A DNA stretch of 10,644 nt. Source: Actinomycetales bacterium. GTDB taxonomy: Bacteria; Actinomycetota; Actinomycetes; Mycobacteriales; Mycobacteriaceae. Made by a program: the position numbers and the translations under genes. Where the stretch lies: NCBI GenBank assembly GCA_012838715.1, contig DUOR01000025.1, positions 1 through 10,644 on the forward strand, given 5' to 3'. This document shows positions 5,624-10,644 of the stretch, one piece after another (position 1 is the first letter of the stretch; every line of letters begins with the position of its first letter). The notes beneath the pieces were generated by a model. That model was not told the DNA's origin. It made no database searches and saw only the letters and a list, made by a program, of their open reading frames with translations.

Positions 5624-7327
5624 TTACACCCAGCCCAGCAGGCGGGGGGCCATCTCGCGCATCTCGACCTTGCGGACCTTGCCCGACGCGGTCATCGGGA
5701 AGGAATCGGTCACGTGGACGTAGCGCGGGATCTTGTGGCGGGACAGCTTGCCCTGGGCGAACTCCGCGATGTCGTCGGCGGTGAGCTCGCCGTCCTCGTC
5801 GTGGAGGATGACCCACGCCATGATCTCCTCGCCGTACTTGTCGTCCGGCACGCCGATGACCTGCGCGTCGACGATGTCCGGGTGCGTGAAGAGGAACTCC
5901 TCGATCTCGCGCGGGTAGATGTTCTCGCCGCCGCGGATGAGCATGTCCTTGATGCGGCCGGTGATGGCCAGGTAGCCCTCGTCGTCGAGGACGCCGAGGT
6001 CGCCGGTGTGCATCCAGCCGTCCTCGTCGATGGCCTCGGCGGTCTTCTCCGGGTGGTGCCAGTACTCCTTCATGACGGAGTAGCCGCGGACGACGACCTC
6101 GCCCTGCTCGCCGCGCGGGAGGGTCTCGCCGGTGTCCTCGTCGATGATGCGCGCCTCGAGGTGCGGCATGATCTGGCCGACGGTGTTGACGCGCTTGTCC
6201 AGCGGGGAGTCCTTGCGGGTCTGGAAGCTCACCGGGGAGGTCTCCGTCATGCCGTAGCAGATGGCGATTTCGGTCATGTTCAGCTTCTCCATGACGTCGC
6301 GCATCGTCTTGGACGGGCAGGAGGTGCCGGCCATGACGCCGGTGCGCAGCGCCGACAGGTCGTAGGGGCTGCCGTACTCCTCGTGGTCGTGGGCCTCCTC
6401 GAGTTCGTTGATGAACATCGTCGGCACGCCGTAGAGGGACGTGGCCTTGGCGGAGTGGACGGCCTTGAGGGTTTCGCGGGCCTTGAAGCTCGGGGCGGGG
6501 ATGACGATGGCGCCGCCGTGGGTGAAGGTGGCGAAAGTGCCGATGACCATGCCGAAGGTGTGGAAGAACGGCACGGGCACACAGACGCGGTCGTTCTCGG
6601 TGTAGCCGAGCAGCTCGCCGATGAAGTAGCCGTTGTTCAGCAGGTTCCGGTGAGTCAGGGTGGCGCCCTTGGGGAAGCCGGTGGTGCCGGAGGTGAACTG
6701 GATGTTGATGGGGTCCTCGGCGTCGACGGCGGCGACGTGCTCGGAGAGGTCGTCGATTTCGCCGTGCATGACGTCGTACCAGTCGGCGGAGCCGAAGTAG
6801 ATGACCTTCTTCAGGCGGACGCCACGCTGCTTGGAGGCCTCGATGAGCATGGTGCGGTAGTCGGAGTCCTTGAAGCGGCGGGCCGCGAAGACCATCTCGA
6901 CGCCGGCCTTCTCCAGGACGTAGTTCAGTTCGTGCTGGCGGTAGGCGGGGTTGATGTTGACCAGGATGAGGCCGACGTGGTGGCAGGCGTACTGCACGAC
7001 GGTCCATTCCCAGCGGTTGGTGGACCAGATGCCGATGCGATCGCCTTTGCGGTAGCCGGCGCGGATGAAGGCGGAGGCCAGGCGCAGAACGCGATTGTAG
7101 AAGCGCTCGTAGGTGAAGGACACGTCGGCGTAAACGTCGACGAGGCATTCCCTGGAGGGGTACTTCTCGACGATGGCCTTGAGGTTTTCGCCGAGGGTCT
7201 CGGTGCGCAGCGGGGCGGCGCCCTGGTCGACGCCGGCGCCGATGACGTGCGACATCTTGTTGCCGTTGTCGTCGACGACGTCCTTGCCGTAGGGGGCGGG
7301 GATGGTGTTGAGGGCCGTGGTGGTCAT
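5624..7327 (-). CDS. AMP-forming acyl-CoA synthetase (FadD35/ACSF2-like)
   Basis: A 567-residue member of the ANL superfamily that would activate a carboxylic acid to its CoA ester using ATP, via an acyl-adenylate. Motifs in order: the P-loop-like FTSGTTGFPKG at 211-221, YGMTETSP at 358-365, TGD at 441-443, the hinge around Lys460-Asp461 with GGENIYPREIEE following, and catalytic Lys550 in TASGKVRK. All are intact. By eye it belongs with medium-chain/ACSF2-type ligases. In M. tuberculosis the ligase next to scoA is FadD35. The ATG at 7327 has GAGGAG 6 nt upstream; the reading frame stays open further upstream but crosses the preceding lyase gene out of frame. The gene starts a unit after a 143-bp gap containing a hairpin, with the CoA-transferase genes behind it. 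Substrate not determinable; isovalerate, 3-methylcrotonate or another short branched acid fits the context. Confidence 0.9.
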   Translation of the reverse strand: MTTTALNTIPAPYGKDVVDDNGNKMSHVIGAGVDQGAAPLRTETLGENLKAIVEKYPSRECLVDVYADVSFTYERFYNRVLRLASAFIRAGYRKGDRIGIWSTNRWEWTVVQYACHHVGLILVNINPAYRQHELNYVLEKAGVEMVFAARRFKDSDYRTMLIEASKQRGVRLKKVIYFGSADWYDVMHGEIDDLSEHVAAVDAEDPINIQFTSGTTGFPKGATLTHRNLLNNGYFIGELLGYTENDRVCVPVPFFHTFGMVIGTFATFTHGGAIVIPAPSFKARETLKAVHSAKATSLYGVPTMFINELEEAHDHEEYGSPYDLSALRTGVMAGTSCPSKTMRDVMEKLNMTEIAICYGMTETSPVSFQTRKDSPLDKRVNTVGQIMPHLEARIIDEDTGETLPRGEQGEVVVRGYSVMKEYWHHPEKTAEAIDEDGWMHTGDLGVLDDEGYLAITGRIKDMLIRGGENIYPREIEEFLFTHPDIVDAQVIGVPDDKYGEEIMAWVILHDEDGELTADDIAEFAQGKLSRHKIPRYVHVTDSFPMTASGKVRKVEMREMAPRLLGWV

Positions 7328-7431
7328 GGTGTTCTCCTCGGGTGCGGTGTCGCGGTGCCGTTGGGGGCGGGGCGGTGTTTTTTGGGTGTTATCGGGTTCT
7401 TCGCCGGTGGTTCCCGGCGGGTGGTGCGGGC

Positions 7432-7465
7432 GTGGCCGTCGCCGTCGCTTTCCGACGACGGCCGC
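7432..7465 (-). terminator. extended hairpin after the first CitE gene
   Basis: Arms at 7432-7441 and 7456-7465 pair over 10 bp (one G-T), with a 3-nt bulge and an inner TCG/CGA stem (7445-7447/7453-7455) closing a 5-nt loop. It begins 5 nt past the CitE stop codon at 7471. There is no T-tract on the minus strand, so this is a U-tract-less terminator or an RNA-stabilising structure between the lyase and ligase genes. The remaining gap (7328-7431) shows a smaller repeat, CGCCGG/CCGGCG at 7402-7419, and an A-run on the minus strand (7383-7378), but no clear promoter. Confidence 0.42.
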
Positions 7466-7470
7466 CGCGG

Positions 7471-8310
7471 CTATCCGTCCGCTCTGCGGGCGATGGCCTC
7501 GGCCTGGCGGAACAGTGGCGCGTCGACCATCTGGCCCTCGAAGCTGAAGGCCCCGCCGTCCTCGGAGGCGGCGGCGAGGAGCCGGCGCGCCCAGTCGATC
7601 TGCTCGTCGCTGGGGCGGTAGGCGTCGCGGATGGTCTGCACCTGGCCCGGGTGGATGCACACGGTGGCGGCGTAGCCGAGCGCGGCGGCGTCGAGTGCCT
7701 CCGAGCGCAGGCCGTCGTCGTCGGAGATGTCGACGTGGACGGAGTCCAGGGCGGCGCGGCCGAAGGCGGCGGCAGCGAGCTGGACGCGGGCGCGGGCGTG
7801 GCGGGCGACGTCGCGGTACGTGCCGGGGTCGGCCTCCCCCTCGCCGAAGCGGGAGGCGGTGCCGCCGAGGCCGGCGGTGAGGTCCTCGGCGCCCCAGAAC
7901 ATGGCCACCACGTTGTCGGCGGAGGCGACGTCGTCGGCGCGCAGGACGCCCAGCGGGGTCTCGATGAGCGCGATGACGCGGTGGCCGGCCAGCGACTCCG
8001 CCGCGGCGGCGGACTCCGCCTTCGGCAGCATGACCAGGTCGTACCGCAGGTCGGCGAGCATCTCCAGGTCCGCGGCGTGCTCCGGCGAATCGACCGGGTT
8101 GACGCGGACGATGACACGCTCCGGGTCGAGGTCGCCGGACTGCTGCGAGTCGATGATCGCCCGGCGCGCCTCGGCGCGGTTCTCGGGCCGGCAGCCGTCC
8201 TCGAGGTCGAGGATGATCATGTCGGCGCGCTGCGCGGCCTTCGCGAAGCGATCGGGGCGGTCGGCCGGGACGAAGAGGATGGCCGGTCCGGCGGGGATCC
8301 AGTTGCTCAT
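7471..8310 (-). CDS. citE: CitE-type beta-hydroxyacyl-CoA lyase, likely Rv2498c orthologue
   Basis: 279 residues, CitE/HpcH aldolase family. The M. tuberculosis counterpart Rv2498c is reported as a bifunctional lyase for (S)-citramalyl-CoA (itaconate breakdown) and HMG-CoA (leucine breakdown). Seen here: PADRPDRF at 15-22, LDLEDG with Asp38, Arg69, VMLPKAESA at 93-101, Mg ligands Glu117 (LIETP) and Asp143 (GAEDL), the GTYRDVARHAR stretch, CIHPGQV, and a C-terminal GAFSFEGQMVDAP lid with the presumed catalytic Asp of the partner subunit. From memory, the wording of these segments is closer to Rv2498c than that of the paralogue at 1735-2604. The ATG overlaps the MaoC stop as ATGA, so translation is coupled to the hydratase, which may make the hydroxyacyl-CoA this enzyme cleaves. 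Product assignment is strong for family, moderate for substrate. Confidence 0.9.
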   Translation of the reverse strand: MSNWIPAGPAILFVPADRPDRFAKAAQRADMIILDLEDGCRPENRAEARRAIIDSQQSGDLDPERVIVRVNPVDSPEHAADLEMLADLRYDLVMLPKAESAAAAESLAGHRVIALIETPLGVLRADDVASADNVVAMFWGAEDLTAGLGGTASRFGEGEADPGTYRDVARHARARVQLAAAAFGRAALDSVHVDISDDDGLRSEALDAAALGYAATVCIHPGQVQTIRDAYRPSDEQIDWARRLLAAASEDGGAFSFEGQMVDAPLFRQAEAIARRADG

Positions 8311-8828
8311 GCCCGGGCCGTCCCGTCGTCAAGCGAGGCGGGATCGCACTGCACCAGCGTCGCGCGGACGGCGCGGCAGACCACGTCCCCGTCCTGGTTG
8401 CGCCCGATATGCTCCAGCTCCACGATGCCCTGGCCCGGCCGGGACTTCGACGCGCGCTTGGACACGCACTTCGTCTCGGCGTAGAGGGTGTCGCCGTGGA
8501 ACATGGGCTTCGGGAAGGACACCTCGGTGAAGCCCAGGTTGGCCACGATGGTGCCCAGCGTCAGCTGCGACACCGACAGGCCCACGACCGTGGACAGGGT
8601 CCACATCGAGTTGACCAGGCGCTTGCCGCCGAAGCCCGGCTGCTGCGACGACCAGTGGGCGTCGAGATGCAGGGGCTGGGTGTTCATGGTCAGCGTGGTG
8701 AACAGGACGTCATCGGTCTCGGTGACGGTGCGGCCGGGGCGGTGCAGGTAGCGGGCGCCCTCCTCGTACTCGTCGAACCACAGGCCGCGCTGGACGATGC
8801 CGGCGCTCTCGTTGGCGTTGTCGGTCAT
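8307..8828 (-). CDS. MaoC-like enoyl-CoA hydratase (Rv2499c-like)
   Basis: A single hot-dog-fold MaoC domain of 173 residues, probably a dimer in the cytoplasm adding water to an enoyl-CoA. The M. tuberculosis neighbour of CitE, Rv2499c, is of this family and has been linked to itaconyl-CoA hydration. The active-site segment is TMNTQPLHLD with His54. In the classical R-specific hydratase motif an Asp lies five residues before this His (Asp31/His36 in Aeromonas PhaJ); here that place is Asn49. The second strand region GDTLYAETKCVSKRASKSRPGQGIVELEH is normal for the family. The ATG at 8828 has GGGGAG 7 nt upstream, which touches the dehydrogenase stop codon (12-nt gap), and the stop overlaps the citE start by 4 nt. 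The likely role is hydration of methylglutaconyl-CoA and/or itaconyl-CoA before CitE cleavage. Family sure, reaction inferred. Confidence 0.85.
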   Translation of the reverse strand: MTDNANESAGIVQRGLWFDEYEEGARYLHRPGRTVTETDDVLFTTLTMNTQPLHLDAHWSSQQPGFGGKRLVNSMWTLSTVVGLSVSQLTLGTIVANLGFTEVSFPKPMFHGDTLYAETKCVSKRASKSRPGQGIVELEHIGRNQDGDVVCRAVRATLVQCDPASLDDGTARA

Positions 8829-8840
8829 GTCGGCGCTCCC

Positions 8841-10001
8841 CTACAGGCCCAGTCCGCGGGCGATGAGCATGAGCTGCACCTCGGTGGTGCCCTCGCCGAT
8901 CTCCAGGATCTTGGAGTCGCGGTAGTGGCGCGAGACGCGGTACTCGTTCATGAAGCCGTAGCCGCCGTGGATCTGCGTGGCGTCGCGGGCGTTGTCCATC
9001 GCGGCCTCCGAGGAGATCAGCTTGGCGATGTACGCCTCGCGGCGGAACTCCTGGCCCTTGACCATCTTCGCGGCGGCGTCGTACCAGGCCATGCGGGCGG
9101 CGTGGGCGCGGGCCTCCATGCGGGCGATCTTGAAGGAGATCGCCTGGTACTCGCCGATGGCGCGGCCCATCGAATGGCGCTCCTTGGCGTACTTCACGGA
9201 CTCGTCGACGCAGCCCTGCGCGGCGCCGGTGGCCAGCGCGGCGATGGCGACGCGGCCCTCGGCCAGGGTGGACAGGAAGTTGGCGAAGCCGCGGCCGCGG
9301 GTGCCCAGCAGGTTCTCCTGCGGGACGCGGACGTCGGTGAACGTCAGCGGGTGCGTGTCGGAGGCGTTCCAGCCGACCTTGTCGTACGCCGGCTCGGCGA
9401 CGAAGCCCTCGGAGTCGGCCGGCACGATGATCGTGGAGATCTCCTTCTTGCCGTCCTCCTTCTGGCCGGTCACGGCGGTGACGGTGACCAGCGAGGTGAT
9501 GTCGGTGCCCGAGTTGGTGATGAACTGCTTCGAGCCGTTGATGATGAAGTCGTCGCCGTCCTCGCGGGCGATGGTGCGGGTGGCGCCCGCGTCGGAGCCG
9601 GCGTCCGGCTCGGTCAGGCCGAAACCGGCCAGGGCCTTGCCGGCGGTGAGGTCCGGCAGCCACTTCTGCTTCTGCTCCTCGTTGCCGAAGTGGTAGATCG
9701 GGGAGGCGCCGAGGCCGACGCCGGCCTCCAGCGTGATGGCGACGGACTGGTCGACCTTGGCCAGCTCCTCCAGCGCGATGCCCAGCGACAGGTAGTCGCC
9801 GCCCATGCCGCCGTACTCCTCGGAGAAGGGCAGGCCGAACAGGCCCATCTCGCCCATCTGCTTGACGACCTCGTACGGGAAGGTGTGGTTCCGGTCGTGC
9901 TCGTAGGCGACGGGGTCGACGACCTCGTTGGCGAACTGGCGGACGACGGACTGGAGCTCGCGGTACTCGGCGGGCAGATCGGCGGTGTTGACGTCGGTCA
10001 T
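8841..10001 (-). CDS. acyl-CoA dehydrogenase (FadE19-like), branched/short-chain type
   Basis: A full-length FAD-dependent acyl-CoA dehydrogenase of 386 residues, introducing an alpha-beta double bond into an acyl-CoA and passing electrons to ETF. The N-terminal helical domain is followed by the family signature GFGLTEPDAGSDA (126-138), the flavin-contacting KQFITNSG (158-165), the substrate-loop region ending LAEGR (246-250), IHGGYGF, and GEGTTEVQ near the C-terminus with Glu370 as presumed catalytic base. This Glu position is that of medium/short-chain enzymes. Human isovaleryl-CoA dehydrogenase has Ala there and uses a Glu directly before the Arg equivalent to Arg250; here that residue is Gly249. 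The ATG at 10001 has AAGGAG with 5 nt spacing. It follows the carboxylase gene and precedes MaoC and citE, suggesting the isovaleryl-CoA step of leucine breakdown, but isobutyryl- or 2-methylbutyryl-CoA are also possible. Confidence 0.92.
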   Translation of the reverse strand: MTDVNTADLPAEYRELQSVVRQFANEVVDPVAYEHDRNHTFPYEVVKQMGEMGLFGLPFSEEYGGMGGDYLSLGIALEELAKVDQSVAITLEAGVGLGASPIYHFGNEEQKQKWLPDLTAGKALAGFGLTEPDAGSDAGATRTIAREDGDDFIINGSKQFITNSGTDITSLVTVTAVTGQKEDGKKEISTIIVPADSEGFVAEPAYDKVGWNASDTHPLTFTDVRVPQENLLGTRGRGFANFLSTLAEGRVAIAALATGAAQGCVDESVKYAKERHSMGRAIGEYQAISFKIARMEARAHAARMAWYDAAAKMVKGQEFRREAYIAKLISSEAAMDNARDATQIHGGYGFMNEYRVSRHYRDSKILEIGEGTTEVQLMLIARGLGL

Positions 10002-10038
10002 GATGACTCCTTGGTTTTCGTGTGCGCGGGAAGCGCGT

Positions 10039-10071
10039 GAGGGGCGGTGCGGAAGAAGAGGGGCGGTGCGG
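10039..10071 (-). repeat. 14-bp direct repeat in the carboxylase-dehydrogenase gap
   Basis: GAGGGGCGGTGCGG occurs twice, perfectly, at 10039-10052 and 10058-10071 (plus-strand wording), 19 bp apart, within the 73-bp gap upstream of the dehydrogenase. The core GGGGCGGTG recurs at 7369-7377 in the gap upstream of the ligase. It could be a regulator-binding direct repeat or a small local duplication. No -10 box is seen in this gap. Confidence 0.5.
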
Positions 10072-10074
10072 GGG

Positions 10075-10644
10075 TCAGTCTTCGTCGGGGACGACGGTGG
10101 CCAGGGCGACTTCGGTGGAGACCTGGGATCCGGCGGCGACGTGGTACTCGACGACGCCGGCGGTGGGGGCCCGGAGCGTGTGCTCCATCTTCATGGCCTC
10201 CACGACCAGGACCGGGTCGCCGGCCTCGACGCGGTCGCCGTCGGCGGCCGACAGCGCGATGACGGTGCCGGGCATCGGCGAGGTCAGCGTGCCGTCTCCG
10301 GAGCCGTCGTCGTCGGCGGCGGAGCGGACGACGTTCTCGCGGTGCAGCACCCAGGTGCCCTCGTCGGAGGAGACGATGACGTCGGTGCCGCGGCGGCTGT
10401 CCACGGTCTCGACCTGCCAGTGGCGGGCGATGCCGTCGCAGTCGACGCGCCACAGGTCGCCGTCGCGGTGGATGGCCGACGCGTAGTCGCGGGGCTCGCG
10501 GGCGTCCTCGACCTCGGCGGGCTCGCTGATGCCGGCCACCTGCGCATCGACGGTGACCGTCGCGCCGGCCGGGGTGCCGGACACGGCGATGAGGCTGGAG
10601 CCGTTGGTGGTGCGCAGGCGCAGGCGCTGCGTGCCGGGGCGGCC
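10075..10644 (-). CDS. accA1: biotin-dependent acyl-CoA carboxylase alpha subunit (3-methylcrotonyl-CoA carboxylase-like), C-terminal part
   Basis: The frame is open to the right edge, so only the last 189 residues are present and the start lies outside. The GTG at 10584 is an internal valine codon. The visible part holds a BT (biotin carboxylase-carboxyltransferase linking) region of about 110 residues and a biotinyl domain: LTSPMPGTVIA, then EAMKME with the biotin-accepting Lys encoded at 10189-10191, 37 residues before the C-terminus, a normal distance. The long segment before the biotinyl domain is typical of carboxylases of the methylcrotonyl-CoA/propionyl-CoA type, which carry biotin carboxylase and carrier on one chain. 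Together with the following dehydrogenase and lyase genes this suggests the AccA1 partner of AccD1, which carboxylates 3-methylcrotonyl-CoA in mycobacteria. The beta subunit should be to the right. Substrate is inferred from context only. Confidence 0.87.
   Translation of the reverse strand, partial: GRPGTQRLRLRTTNGSSLIAVSGTPAGATVTVDAQVAGISEPAEVEDAREPRDYASAIHRDGDLWRVDCDGIARHWQVETVDSRRGTDVIVSSDEGTWVLHRENVVRSAADDDGSGDGTLTSPMPGTVIALSAADGDRVEAGDPVLVVEAMKMEHTLRAPTAGVVEYHVAAGSQVSTEVALATVVPDED

Noticed and set aside
4806..7148. Apparent long N-terminal extension of CoA-transferase subunit A
   Set aside because: The upstream part is an Arg/His/Pro-rich out-of-frame reading of the ligase. GGAGG before the ATG at 5594 and family length support the short form.
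5714..7621. Long plus-strand open frame antisense to the ligase
   Set aside because: Same artefact: composition is Val/Gly/Asp/His-rich and no motif is seen, while the ligase motifs on the minus strand are complete.
5624..8332. Apparent fusion of the ligase with about 330 extra N-terminal residues
   Set aside because: The extra part is an out-of-frame reading of the CitE gene, Arg/Pro-rich and without domains. A good GAGGAG ribosome site precedes the ATG at 7327.
8409..10040. Long plus-strand open frame antisense to MaoC and the dehydrogenase
   Set aside because: Antisense shadow of two well-supported genes, with no ribosome site or domain.
1..10644. Defence system, mobile element, CRISPR array, tRNA or a wholly new gene system
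   Set aside because: No transposase, integrase, spaced repeat array or cloverleaf was seen. Every gene falls in a known metabolic or cell-wall family with uniform composition across the window.

Overview
The window is GC-rich with dense, short-gapped genes and actinobacterial signals: a LytR-CpsA-Psr (LCP) cell-wall ligase ending in Cys-Val-Asn, GGAGG-type ribosome sites, and a catabolic gene set best known from Mycobacterium tuberculosis. This points to Mycobacteriales, most likely a high-GC Corynebacterium or a close relative. The genus is inferred from protein features, not from a search.

Layout. Positions 1-1722 hold one plus-strand gene, an LCP-family phosphotransferase with a GC-rich hairpin just upstream of its ribosome site. 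Everything from 1735 to the right edge is on the minus strand and is read from right to left. The order is: the C-terminal end of a biotin-containing acyl-CoA carboxylase alpha subunit (cut by the edge), an acyl-CoA dehydrogenase, a MaoC-type hydratase, a CitE-type beta-hydroxyacyl-CoA lyase, an AMP-forming acyl-CoA ligase, succinyl-CoA:3-ketoacid CoA-transferase subunits A and B, an acetyl-CoA acetyltransferase, and a second, divergent CitE-type lyase. The last lyase converges on the LCP gene with only 12 bp between the stop codons. Hairpins after the first lyase, after CoA-transferase B and after the thiolase suggest up to four transcription segments. No tRNA, rRNA, CRISPR array or mobile element was seen.

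How the genes work together. The set matches the content of the M. tuberculosis Rv2498c-Rv2505c locus (citE, MaoC hydratase, fadE19, accA1, accD1, scoB, scoA, fadD35), with a thiolase and an extra CitE added. The natural reading is lower leucine (isovaleryl-CoA) catabolism. A branched acyl-CoA is dehydrogenated, carboxylated by a 3-methylcrotonyl-CoA carboxylase-like enzyme, hydrated to 3-hydroxy-3-methylglutaryl-CoA and cleaved by CitE to acetyl-CoA and acetoacetate. Acetoacetate is then activated by the CoA-transferase and split by the thiolase to two acetyl-CoA. The same CoA-transferase, MaoC and CitE families can also run itaconate dissimilation (itaconate, itaconyl-CoA, citramalyl-CoA, pyruvate plus acetyl-CoA), as reported for Rv2498c in M. 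tuberculosis. The carboxylase beta subunit is not in the window and would be expected to the right.

The pathway is therefore not new. The points that stand out are two CitE paralogues in one cluster, a MaoC protein with Asn where the classical catalytic Asp would be, an acyl-CoA dehydrogenase whose catalytic Glu is in the general rather than the isovaleryl-CoA dehydrogenase position, and a palindrome next to a possible leaderless promoter of the second CitE.
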